Source of the DNA: Bacteroidota bacterium
GTDB taxonomy: Bacteria; Bacteroidota; Bacteroidia; Chitinophagales; Chitinophagaceae
Assembly: GCA_018267875.1 (NCBI GenBank)
Contig: JAFDXP010000033.1
Location: forward strand, 1-57,873
DNA: 57,873 nucleotides
Direction: 5' to 3'
Part shown: piece after piece, positions 1 through 7,712 of the stretch
How the letters are laid out: each line of letters opens with the position of its first letter
Position numbering within the stretch: position 1 is the first letter of the stretch
The notes under the pieces: generated by a model
Seen by the model: the letters and a program-made list of their open reading frames with translations, nothing else
Told to the model about the DNA's origin: nothing
The model's database searches: none
Position numbers and translations under genes: made by a program

Positions 1-125
1 ATGAAAAATCAACTAACTGAATATCAATGACATAGGAATATACACAAAAATACAAAATAATTGCACTCATTTTTTTAACTGAGTAAAAAAATCAGAAAAA
101 GAAAATGGGATTTTTAGAGGTGTCC
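1..125. mobile_element. putative insertion-sequence end (partial)
   Basis: A CNNM-type gene on the minus strand loses homology to its family at about position 126. The DNA beyond it is AT-rich, has no conserved reading frame, and ends at the junction with TTTTTAGAGGTGTCC, which looks like an IS terminal repeat. The window also starts here, as expected if a repeated element stopped the assembly. This is inference: no transposase or second terminal repeat is visible, and the IS family cannot be named. Confidence 0.35.
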
Positions 126-560
126 ATAAAAAACTTTTAGGGGTAAAGCTATCGCAAAAGTTGTATTGGTGGGGTAGCGAATGGCTATAGATTTAGGAGC
201 TAATTCTCCAAAAGTTATGTGTAGAACAGTGATGGTTGCAAAAGCAACAGGTACGGCAATGCTATGTGCTGTGTGTTCGGTAATGGGTAAACTAAAGAAG
301 TTGAAAAGGCGCAATAATATATTAGTTGTCACATTTTCGCCAACCCAGCCTAAACCAAGACTGGCCAAGGTTATCCCCAATTGTGTAGCTGCCAGGTAAG
401 CATCTAAATTGTTGACTATGCTTTTGGCTGTCTTCACTAAATTAGTATTTTCCCGCACTTCAATTTGGGAGGAACGCACTTTTACAATGGCAAATTCTGC
501 TGCAACAAAAAAGCCATTAAGTAGTACTAAGAAAAGGGTAATTAAAATGTCGGACCACAT
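114..560 (-). pseudogene. CNNM/DUF21 (HlyC/CorC-type) membrane protein, 3' truncated
   Basis: The predicted 148 residues are the N-terminal CNNM (DUF21) transmembrane domain of the hemolysin C/CorC family, whose members are linked to Mg/Co transport or efflux. Visible are a first membrane helix (ILITLFLVLLNGFFVAAEF), a Gly-rich second segment (QLGITLASLGLGW) and the family motif GELAPKSIAIRYP. The CBS pair and the C-terminal CorC_HlyC domain, normally another 280 or so residues, are missing. Homology stops at ALPLKVFY (about position 126), and the frame ends a few codons later in foreign DNA. The ATG at 560 is chosen over an upstream TTG at 599 because MWSDILITLF is the usual family start. 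Probably inactivated by an insertion. Confidence 0.75.
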
Positions 561-660
561 AGGATGTGCCACAAAACTATTACAAAAAAAATAGCTCAAG
601 ACGGAATGTCCATTCAGTAGAAGGATTTTTGGGCTTGTTCTTCTTTCTCACACTACTTTC

Positions 661-668
661 TATTTTTG
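661..668 (+). promoter_or_regulatory. Bacteroidota -7 element (TATTTTTG)
   Basis: TATTTTTG matches TAnnTTTG and lies 53 nt before the ATG at 721. An upstream CTTG (634-637) sits 23 nt away, slightly longer than the usual 19-21 nt spacer, so the -33 element is uncertain. Confidence 0.4.
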
Positions 669-720
669 CCTTTGCACTATTTTGAGATTAGTGCCTATCT
701 ACTAAACGAATAATTTTCTG

Positions 721-2661
721 ATGAATCATACCGACAATTTTCGACAAGAATCACCCAACTGGAAATGGGCATTTTTTTTAGTCAGTGCAATTATATTAGT
801 TGCAATGCCCCTGCTTAGTCGTCAATATGGACAAAGCGGCGATGAGTGGTTGCAAATTGAATATGGAAGGGATATTTGGAATTATTTTTTTCATGGCGAT
901 CAACAAGCATTAAACTATGACAACAAAAGTTTGCAGTATGTAGGACAACAGTTCTATGGAGGCTTTTTTGATTTTCTGATGGAGATCGTACATCATTGGT
1001 TTCCATCCATACCTATTTTGATTGTTCGACATTTTTTCAATGCGCTTACCGGAGCCTTCATGATGATTTTTACCGGACTTTTTGCCAAACGATTAAGCCG
1101 AGATTGGTCTGTTGGGTTGATAGCCCTGCTGTTTATTGTTTTTTCTCCACGCATTTTTGGAGAGAGTATGAATAATCCTAAAGATATTCCTTTGGGTTGT
1201 GGCTTTATCATGGGTTCTTACTATTGGTTAGCCTTGCTGCAAGATTTGCCTAAAAATGCATGGCGACATGCAATAGGAATTGCGATAGGCTTTGGCATTG
1301 CGTTCGGAGTACGTTCGGCAGGTGGCATTTTGTTGATTGCCTATCTCGGCGTGATGTCGTTGCTTTATTATTTCACCGACAAAGAGTTTAAAGCCTTGAT
1401 TCATGCTAATCAAAATCAGTTGTTGAAGAAGGGGATGATGATTGGTGCTATTGCCTTGATTGTTGGCTATATCATTGGTTTGCTCACCTGGCCTTGGGGG
1501 TTAGAGTCTCCTATATCTAACCCTATCGCATCATTGAAAGAAATGACCAATCGTAGTGTTACGTTGCGTGTATTTTTTGAAGGTGTTTTTCGACCCAATA
1601 ATGCGCAACCTTGGTATTATGAATTGAAGTGGATGTTTATTTCCAATCCATTAGTCGTGTTGATAGGCATGGTTTTGTTTATAGCCTTATTAAAGCAAAG
1701 CAAAAAACAATATGGTTGGTTTGTGGTCATCTTTCTAATTTTTGCAGCATTTTTTACACCATTGTACATGATTTACAAAAAATCAAGCGTGCATGATACA
1801 TGGCGACACCTATTTTTCATCTATCCGTTTTGGGTTACCATGGCTGCCTTATCTTTTCCCTTAGTTGGCAGTTTTTTAAAGAACCCTAAGTTGCATTTCA
1901 TACCTTATGTTTTGGCTGTTATCGGATTGTTGCCTACTGTCATTTGGACGGTTAAAACGCATCCAAATCAATACGTTTATTTCAATGCATTAGTTGGTGG
2001 CATTGAAGGTGCCAATGGCTATTATGATACAGACTATTACCAAAACAGCGGCTTGCAGGATGCACAATGGTTGCTACAACATGCTAAGCGAACACCAGGT
2101 AAAAAAGTATTAGTTGCATCCAATATGCTTGGATTTGATAAATATTTTGCGAAAGACACTGCCTGGATTGGGTTCTATTATGTTCGTTATAACGATCGGC
2201 ATACCAAGGATTGGGATTATTATGTTACCTATTCTCGCTATATTTCTCCGGAACAGTTGCAGAACGGGCTTTGGCCGCCAAAAGATGCCGTACACGAAGT
2301 GAAAGTTGACGGTGTTACTCTATCTGCTGTTTTGGAAAGAAAAAGTAAAGATGGAATTGCAGCCAATGAAGCACTACAAAAGAAAGATTTTGCTACTTCG
2401 GCACAACTATATGCAAGCTTTGTACAAGCAGAACCAAATGATGAAAATGCATGGGCAAACTATGGCATAGCTTTAGCGTCCATCGGTCAATTAAATCCTG
2501 CTATTGGTGCGTTGAAAAAAGCAACCGAGTTAGATCCTGGTAATGCACAATTCTTTCAAATTTTAGCACAGATTTATCAAGCAAAAGGCGAGCAGGCAAA
2601 TGCACAACAGGCTATGAGTAGTGCCAATGCTATCATGATGCGAGAGGAAGAAGCGCAATAA
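721..2661 (+). CDS. GT-C-like integral membrane glycosyltransferase with C-terminal TPRs
   Basis: A 646-residue polytopic membrane protein. After the first helix (about 16-33) comes an acidic loop with GDEW (40-43), the place where GT-C enzymes (PMT/ArnT/GT39 type) carry their catalytic acidic residue. About ten further hydrophobic segments follow to about residue 430. A soluble part then ends in two or three TPR repeats (about 555-640; NALQKKDF-, WANYGIALASIGQLNPAI-, FFQILAQIYQAKGE-type). I infer transfer of a sugar from a lipid-linked donor across the inner membrane; donor and acceptor are unknown. The TPR tail suggests a protein partner. It seems to be a single-gene unit ahead of yebC. Confidence 0.6.
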   Translation: MNHTDNFRQESPNWKWAFFLVSAIILVAMPLLSRQYGQSGDEWLQIEYGRDIWNYFFHGDQQALNYDNKSLQYVGQQFYGGFFDFLMEIVHHWFPSIPILIVRHFFNALTGAFMMIFTGLFAKRLSRDWSVGLIALLFIVFSPRIFGESMNNPKDIPLGCGFIMGSYYWLALLQDLPKNAWRHAIGIAIGFGIAFGVRSAGGILLIAYLGVMSLLYYFTDKEFKALIHANQNQLLKKGMMIGAIALIVGYIIGLLTWPWGLESPISNPIASLKEMTNRSVTLRVFFEGVFRPNNAQPWYYELKWMFISNPLVVLIGMVLFIALLKQSKKQYGWFVVIFLIFAAFFTPLYMIYKKSSVHDTWRHLFFIYPFWVTMAALSFPLVGSFLKNPKLHFIPYVLAVIGLLPTVIWTVKTHPNQYVYFNALVGGIEGANGYYDTDYYQNSGLQDAQWLLQHAKRTPGKKVLVASNMLGFDKYFAKDTAWIGFYYVRYNDRHTKDWDYYVTYSRYISPEQLQNGLWPPKDAVHEVKVDGVTLSAVLERKSKDGIAANEALQKKDFATSAQLYASFVQAEPNDENAWANYGIALASIGQLNPAIGALKKATELDPGNAQFFQILAQIYQAKGEQANAQQAMSSANAIMMREEEAQ

Positions 2662-2689
2662 ACAGCAGTATAAAATCAAGGAACTACTG

Positions 2690-2697
2690 TATTTTTG
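2690..2697 (+). promoter_or_regulatory. -7 element of yebC (TATTTTTG-CGCGC)
   Basis: TATTTTTG followed by CGCGC lies 43 nt upstream of the yebC ATG. The same -7 plus GC-rich start-region pattern recurs upstream of nusB and icd in this window. No convincing -33 element is seen. Confidence 0.5.
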
Positions 2698-2740
2698 CGC
2701 GCAATTTTTCATATACAACAAACAAAGTTTAAGTCTAATT

Positions 2741-3451
2741 ATGGGTCGCATATTTGAAGTTCGGAAGTCTAAAATGTTTGCTCGCTATGATCGCATGGCC
2801 AAACAATTTACTCGTATTGGTAAGGAAATTGCCATAGCTGTAAAAAAAGGCGGATCAGATCCGGATACAAACCCCATGTTGCGCCGCATTATGCAAAACG
2901 CCAAATCGGTAAACATGCCGAAAGAGCGAATTGAAGGAGCCATAAAAAATGCACTCGGAAAAGACACTAGTAACTATGATGAGGTATTGTATGAAGGATA
3001 TGCACCACATGGAATTGCCCTGCTGGTGGAAACAGCCACGGACAATACAACCAGAACAGTGGCCAATGTACGTTCGCATTTTAATAAAGGAGGCGGAAGC
3101 CTTGGAAACAGTGGCTCGGTAGGTTTTCTTTTTAAGCATCTTGGTGTGTTTAAACTGAGTGCAGAAGGGCTGAATGCAGAAAATTTAGAACTTGAATTAA
3201 TTGATGCCGGACTGGAAGAGTTGGGCGAAGACAGTGAAGGACACATGATCGTTCGATGCGAGTTTAATGATTTTGGAAACATGCAAAAGGCTCTTGAAGA
3301 ACGGGGTATTACACCTATTTCTGCCGAGTTGGAATGGTTGCCGCTTAATACGGTTGAAATTTCAGAAATCGCAGCAGACGATGTGTTTAAGTTGATTGAG
3401 CGCATTGAACAAGATGATGACGTTCAACGGGTGTTTCACAATATGGCATAA
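2741..3451 (+). CDS. yebC: YebC/PmpR (TACO1) family protein
   Basis: At 236 residues this is full length for the family (about 240). It begins with the typical MGRIFEVRK and a Lys/Arg-rich N-terminal region, followed by KGGSDPDTNPMLRRIM and MPKERIEGAIKNALGK, both strongly conserved in YebC/TACO1. The central part has the signature YEGYAPHGIALLVE. Members act in the cytoplasm as DNA-binding regulators (PmpR), and some help ribosomes through difficult sequences. It has its own promoter at 2690; rlmB follows after 30 nt and probably shares the transcript. Confidence 0.93.
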   Translation: MGRIFEVRKSKMFARYDRMAKQFTRIGKEIAIAVKKGGSDPDTNPMLRRIMQNAKSVNMPKERIEGAIKNALGKDTSNYDEVLYEGYAPHGIALLVETATDNTTRTVANVRSHFNKGGGSLGNSGSVGFLFKHLGVFKLSAEGLNAENLELELIDAGLEELGEDSEGHMIVRCEFNDFGNMQKALEERGITPISAELEWLPLNTVEISEIAADDVFKLIERIEQDDDVQRVFHNMA

Positions 3452-3481
3452 TTAATAGCGAAAACTCATAAATATTCTTTG

Positions 3482-4237
3482 ATGAGAAAAAGCCAATCAT
3501 TACCCTTGCTCATCGGCCGAAAGCCTGTGTTGGAAGCACTTCAACAAGGAGCAACTATTGAAAAAATATTTTTACTTCGATCGGCTTCGGGTGAAGAAAT
3601 TGGCGACATCAAAAGGTGGGCAAAAGATAGAAATGTGCCAATGAGCCAAGTGCCTGTTGAAAAGCTGAATAATCTTACTAAAGCTCAGCATCAGGGTGTT
3701 GTAGCATGGACAAGCTTGTTAGAATATATTGATCTGCAAGATGCCATTTCACATGTAGTAGAGCAAGGAGAACTTCCATTGTTTGTTTTGCTTGATGGGG
3801 TTACAGACACGCGAAATGTAGGTGCCATAGCTCGAACGGCACTTTGTTGTGGTGCGCAAGGAATCATTTTGCCAACCTCGTCATCAGCCTCGCTTACAGA
3901 AGAAGCCATAAAAACTTCGGCAGGAGCGTTGCGCAAAATATTATTGTGTAGAATTCCTTCGATTCAACAAGCTATTGATGTACTTAGACTAAATGGTATC
4001 CGAGTGATGGGTACTCAAATGCATGGTAGTGTCCCGGTGTATGAAACAGACCTTACAGAACCTTGTTGTATTGTGATGGGAGCAGAAGACACCGGTATCA
4101 GCAAAGATGTGATTCGCCGAGCAGATACGTTGATTCGTATCCCTATGAATGCACAATTTGATTCATTGAATGTGTCTGTAGCAACTGGAATGTTGCTGTA
4201 TGAAGCCATGCGACAACGAAATTTATCAGAGAAATAA
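3482..4237 (+). CDS. rlmB: 23S rRNA 2'-O-ribose methyltransferase, TrmH/SpoU family (RlmB-like)
   Basis: The 251-residue protein has an N-terminal substrate-binding domain starting LIGRKPVLEAL and a C-terminal SPOUT methyltransferase domain. The three SpoU motifs are present: motif 1 DGVTDTRNVGAIARTA (about 106-121), motif 2 VMGAEDTGIS, and motif 3 IPMNAQFDSLNVSVATG, which forms the SAM-binding knot. RlmB methylates G2251 in 23S rRNA; the exact target here is inferred from family length and order. ATG 3482 is preferred over the TTG one codon upstream. A strong terminator follows. Confidence 0.9.
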   Translation: MRKSQSLPLLIGRKPVLEALQQGATIEKIFLLRSASGEEIGDIKRWAKDRNVPMSQVPVEKLNNLTKAQHQGVVAWTSLLEYIDLQDAISHVVEQGELPLFVLLDGVTDTRNVGAIARTALCCGAQGIILPTSSSASLTEEAIKTSAGALRKILLCRIPSIQQAIDVLRLNGIRVMGTQMHGSVPVYETDLTEPCCIVMGAEDTGISKDVIRRADTLIRIPMNAQFDSLNVSVATGMLLYEAMRQRNLSEK

Positions 4238-4244
4238 TAAAATT

Positions 4245-4279
4245 AAAAGCCGCAGCACATTGAGTACTGCGGCTTTTTT
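4245..4279 (+). terminator. Rho-independent terminator after rlmB
   Basis: A perfect 11-bp stem, AAAAGCCGCAG (4245-4255) with CTGCGGCTTTT (4267-4277), has an 11-nt loop and runs into T residues. The A-rich left flank lets it also act for the convergent SWIB gene. Confidence 0.85.
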
Positions 4280-4295
4280 GTTTCTGATGAATCTA

Positions 4296-4658
4296 TTATT
4301 TCTTCACGTTGTCGTTTACAATTTTAGCAAGTTCAAACATGGAAATTTGAGCTTTGCCAAACAATGCTTTGAGCTTGTCATCACCATTAATCATACGCTT
4401 ATTTTTGGAGTCCTGCAAATTGTTGGCTTTGATATAATCCCAAACTTTTTTCACGATCTCTGTGCGTGGCAATGGCTTGCTTCCCACAACTGCTGCAAGT
4501 TTATCACTTGGGTTAAGTGGTGCCATAAATGCCGCGTTTGGCTTTCTAGTTGCAGTTGCTTTGGGAGCTGCTTCTTTTTTAGGAGTTGCTTTTTTAGGAG
4601 CTTCTTTTGTTGCAGCCTTAGGCGCTGCTTTTGCTGTTGCTTTTTTGGCTGTTGCCAT
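4296..4658 (-). CDS. SWIB/MDM2 domain protein with histone-H1-like basic tail
   Basis: 120 residues in two parts. Residues 1-38 are almost only Ala, Lys, Pro and Thr (MATAKKATAKAAPKAATKE and onwards), like a histone H1 tail. Residues about 40-118 form a SWIB domain with the conserved PLPRTEIVKKVWDYIKANNL and LFGKAQISMFELAKIV. SWIB domains come from eukaryotic SWI/SNF complexes; in bacteria they occur in Chlamydia, sometimes fused to topoisomerase I, and in Bacteroidota. A nucleoid or chromatin role is inferred, not shown. It is a lone gene, convergent with rlmB. Confidence 0.88.
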   Translation of the reverse strand: MATAKKATAKAAPKAATKEAPKKATPKKEAAPKATATRKPNAAFMAPLNPSDKLAAVVGSKPLPRTEIVKKVWDYIKANNLQDSKNKRMINGDDKLKALFGKAQISMFELAKIVNDNVKK

Positions 4659-4887
4659 GATTGAAAATTTAAGAGTTAAGAATTATTGCGCTCTTGCAGG
4701 AATAAAATAAATACACTCTTTTTTACTCTGCAAATTTTTTCTTCGTATTTCTTGATGTTTTTAGGGTTTTGCCGCATTTCGGGATAATTTTTAAATTGTT
4801 CTGAATAAAAAGTACTCCTTTTTTTTCTTTCTAATTGACGAAATGCGTATAAAAGGCAAATTAAGTATAGTACATCTCCTTTTCTAA

Positions 4888-4899
4888 TGATGGGAGTCA
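4888..4899 (+). promoter_or_regulatory. CRP/FNR-like operator upstream of ccoI
   Basis: TGAT-GGGA-GTCA, inside the wider palindrome ATGA-N6-TCAT, is centred at 4893.5. Its centre is 51.5 nt before the first base of the -7 element at 4945. The same offset occurs at ccoS and at the 14080 gene. Confidence 0.6.
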
Positions 4900-4944
4900 T
4901 TTTTAGGTCTAATTATCATCACTATTTAAACACAACTTGGAAGC

Positions 4945-4952
4945 TACTTTCG
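4945..4952 (+). promoter_or_regulatory. -7 element of ccoI (TACTTTCG)
   Basis: TACTTTCG matches TAnnTTTG at five of the six defined bases and lies 35 nt before the chosen ATG. It is at the fixed distance from the upstream palindrome seen at the two other cbb3-region promoters, and it supports the start at 4980. Confidence 0.55.
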
Positions 4953-4979
4953 TTTTCCCACTTCTATTTCAATTACGTT

Positions 4980-7409
4980 ATGGATTTTACGGAAAGAAAT
5001 GACTTTGTATTGTCTGAAACACCTAAGCAAAAGGTTGACTGTTTTCATTGCGGCACTGCTTGTTTGACCAAAGACTTTACGTTTGATGGTCGCAGCTTTT
5101 GTTGCGATGGCTGTAAGTTGGTCTATGAAATTTTAAACAATAATGGTCTTTGTGATTATTACAATATTCAACAGCATCCAGGATTAGCCCAAATCAAGTC
5201 TATCCGCAATGGAAAATACGGCTATTTAGATGAAAATGCCATTTCACAAAAACTATTCAAATTTAGCGATGGTAAAAATGCTATTGTTACGCTTTATGTA
5301 CCCGGTGTACATTGCAGCAGTTGCATGTGGTTGTTGGAAAACCTACACCGAATTAATACCAGTATCATAGACAGCAGGCTTAATTTTTCTGCAAAAGAAG
5401 TAACAATTCATTTTCAACAAGATAAAGTTTCGCTTCGATCTGTAGTAGAATTGTTAACAACCATTGGTTACGAACCTTACATTAGTTTGGATGATTCTGG
5501 AAACTCAAAACCACCCAAATTTTCAAAGCAAAAAATCTATAAATTAGGTGTTGCCGGATTTTGTTTTGGTAACATCATGATGATGAGCTTCCCGGAATAT
5601 CTTGCCTATCATGGAACGATAGAACATCAATACGTAGGCTTGTTTCGCATTCTCAATCTCATTTTGTCCATACCTGTATTTTTTTATAGCGCGTCAGAGT
5701 TTTTTGTTTCGGCCTGGGCGGGATTGAAACAAAAGATGCTCAATATTGATGCACCTATTGTGTTAGCACTTATCATTACTTATTCTCGAAGCATTTACGA
5801 AATATTCTCAGGATTAGGTGGTGGTTATCTGGATAGCATGAGTGGAATTGTTTTCTTCATGTTGGTTGGAAGAGTGGTGCAGGAAAGAGCGTACAAGTCA
5901 TTATCCTTCCATCGCGATTACAAATCCTATTTTCCAATAGCTGTATCTGTAGTAACGTCTGAAGGGGTAGTCAGTAAGTTGCTGGCTGATTTGAATGCAA
6001 AAGATGTTGTTTTGGTTCATCATGAAGAAATAGTTCCCGCAGATGCCATATTGTTGAAAGGTAATGCTCGTATAGATTACAGTTTTGTAACTGGAGAGAC
6101 AGAACCGGTGCATGTGTCTGAAGGAGCTATGTTATATGCGGGTGGTAAGCAAAACGGTGAGCAAATCACCATTCAAATTACCAAGCCTGTGGCAGGAAGC
6201 TATCTTACGTCATTATGGAACCATCGAGCTTTTAAGACAGACAAAGCATCTAAGAATATTCGTGAAAGCGTGGTTCATTCACTGAGCAGCTATTTTACCT
6301 ATATTTTACTTGCCCTTGCGGTTGTAACTGCCTTGTATTGGGCATTACATGATCCTTCAAAAATTCTTCCAAGCGTATCAGCTATGTTGATTGTTGCTTG
6401 TCCTTGTGCTTTATTGCTGGCAGCAACTTATACTAATAGTAATCTCTTAAGGATTTTTAGCAATAATGGTTTGTTTATGCGTGATGCTACTGTGATAGAA
6501 CAATTCAGCAAAATCAATCACATCATTTTTGATAAAACAGGAACTCTCACTCAAGGTGTTGCTTTGGTTCAAAATTCAGGCATACCGATGAGCCTTGATG
6601 AATGTAATTGGGTGTACAATATTGTAAAATCCAGCAAGCATCCATATAGCAGAGCCATGGCTGAAAATTTAGGAGTGCAAAAGGCACAAAAGGTAGAAAA
6701 TTGGCAAGAAGTAGTGGCTAATGGCGTTTCAGGGACTGTGGCAGGAAACGAAATTAGGATAGGAAACATTCAATTTATTGGTGCAGTAGAAGGTCAACAC
6801 CACTCCAATTTTTATGTTCGAATAAACGATAAAATATACGGTTTTTCAGTATTGCCACAATTACGCGAAGGTGCATCCGCTACTATATCATCTTTGCAAC
6901 AACAATATAAGTTGTCGTTGTTGTCGGGAGACAATGATAAACAACGAAAGGCTCTACAATCGTACTTTACGGATGATCGAACCTTGTTGTTTAATCAACA
7001 ACCGGCAGATAAACTTACTTATGTAGAAAGGTGCCAAAAAGAAGGGGATAGCATTTTGATGTTAGGTGATGGTTTAAATGATGCCGGAGCTTTACAACAA
7101 AGTAATGTGGGTATAACATTAGCAGATGATATCAATAATTTTACGCCGGGTTGTGATGCCATTCTTGATGCTAAAAGGTTGGCAGTTTTATCAAGCCTTT
7201 GTAAACTGGCAAGAAGCAGTGGACGAATGATCAACTTTGCATTCGTTGTTTCTATTCTATATAACTTGATTGGGCTTACTATTTCAGTTCAAGCTAAGAT
7301 GAGTCCTATGATCGCAGCCATATTAATGCCGTTGAGCACCTTGTCTATTGTGTTAATCAGTACGGGTTTAAGTGCCTTTGTGGCGAAGCGATTTGGGCTT
7401 AAAGTTTAG
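4980..7409 (+). CDS. ccoI: CcoI/FixI-type copper P1B ATPase for cbb3 oxidase assembly
   Basis: This 809-residue heavy-metal P-type ATPase supplies copper for cbb3 oxidase. A Cys-rich N-terminal domain (C21-x2-C24, C28, C41-C42-x2-C45), typical of FixI/CcoI, precedes an HMA domain with C112-SS-C115. The membrane CPC motif is C474-P-C476, the phosphorylation site DKTGTLT begins at D518, and the hinge motif GDGLND is at 696-701. The frame is open back to 4887, but ATG 4980 is preferred: it lies just behind the -7 element, and the extra 31 residues look non-conserved. A second promoter with the same operator sits between this gene and ccoS, 112 nt downstream. Confidence 0.93.
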   Translation: MDFTERNDFVLSETPKQKVDCFHCGTACLTKDFTFDGRSFCCDGCKLVYEILNNNGLCDYYNIQQHPGLAQIKSIRNGKYGYLDENAISQKLFKFSDGKNAIVTLYVPGVHCSSCMWLLENLHRINTSIIDSRLNFSAKEVTIHFQQDKVSLRSVVELLTTIGYEPYISLDDSGNSKPPKFSKQKIYKLGVAGFCFGNIMMMSFPEYLAYHGTIEHQYVGLFRILNLILSIPVFFYSASEFFVSAWAGLKQKMLNIDAPIVLALIITYSRSIYEIFSGLGGGYLDSMSGIVFFMLVGRVVQERAYKSLSFHRDYKSYFPIAVSVVTSEGVVSKLLADLNAKDVVLVHHEEIVPADAILLKGNARIDYSFVTGETEPVHVSEGAMLYAGGKQNGEQITIQITKPVAGSYLTSLWNHRAFKTDKASKNIRESVVHSLSSYFTYILLALAVVTALYWALHDPSKILPSVSAMLIVACPCALLLAATYTNSNLLRIFSNNGLFMRDATVIEQFSKINHIIFDKTGTLTQGVALVQNSGIPMSLDECNWVYNIVKSSKHPYSRAMAENLGVQKAQKVENWQEVVANGVSGTVAGNEIRIGNIQFIGAVEGQHHSNFYVRINDKIYGFSVLPQLREGASATISSLQQQYKLSLLSGDNDKQRKALQSYFTDDRTLLFNQQPADKLTYVERCQKEGDSILMLGDGLNDAGALQQSNVGITLADDINNFTPGCDAILDAKRLAVLSSLCKLARSSGRMINFAFVVSILYNLIGLTISVQAKMSPMIAAILMPLSTLSIVLISTGLSAFVAKRFGLKV

Positions 7410-7425
7410 CCAATTCCAAAAAATG

Positions 7426-7437
7426 TGATAGAAATCA
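7426..7437 (+). promoter_or_regulatory. CRP/FNR-like operator upstream of ccoS-ccoNO
   Basis: TGAT-AGAA-ATCA has two perfect FNR half-site cores with the canonical 4-nt spacing (FNR consensus TTGAT-N4-ATCAA). It is centred at 7431.5, which is 51.5 nt before the -7 element at 7483. The expected activator position, about -65, suits class I activation. Confidence 0.7.
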
Positions 7438-7482
7438 TTTTTTACTGTATTCCTCATCATTTTATCCTTTTTAACCTCAAAA

Positions 7483-7490
7483 TACTTTTG
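7483..7490 (+). promoter_or_regulatory. -7 element of the cbb3 structural operon (TACTTTTG)
   Basis: A perfect TAnnTTTG, 38 nt before the ccoS ATG. No good -33 TTTG is present at the usual distance, as expected for an activator-dependent promoter. Confidence 0.6.
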
Positions 7491-7520
7491 TCAGCTAAAC
7501 GTAATTTCTTCTAACAAGCG

Positions 7521-7712
7521 ATGAGCGCATTGTACATACTGATAATTGCAAGTATTGTGGTGGCAGCCGGTTTTTTGGTCGCTTTTATTTGGAGCGTAAA
7601 GTCCAATCAATATGAAGATAGAGAAGGGGCATCATTGCGAATGCTCTATGATAATGAAATTTCTAAACCACATACTGAGTCTAAATTTTTTAAACCACAA
7701 ATAGATGAGTAA
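7521..7712 (+). CDS. ccoS: CcoS, cbb3 oxidase maturation protein
   Basis: A 63-residue protein with a single N-terminal membrane helix (about 3-27), the motif FIWSVKSNQYEDREG typical of CcoS, and a hydrophilic tail. CcoS is needed to place haem and copper in CcoN; its molecular activity is not well defined. It is the first gene of the structural operon, and its stop overlaps the ccoNO start by 8 nt, which suggests translational coupling. Confidence 0.9.
   Translation: MSALYILIIASIVVAAGFLVAFIWSVKSNQYEDREGASLRMLYDNEISKPHTESKFFKPQIDE

Noticed and set aside
4200-4710. Cys/Phe-rich and Ala/Val-rich open frames on the plus strand
   Set aside because: They are antisense shadows of the Ala/Lys-rich SWIB gene, whose repetitive codons keep other frames open.
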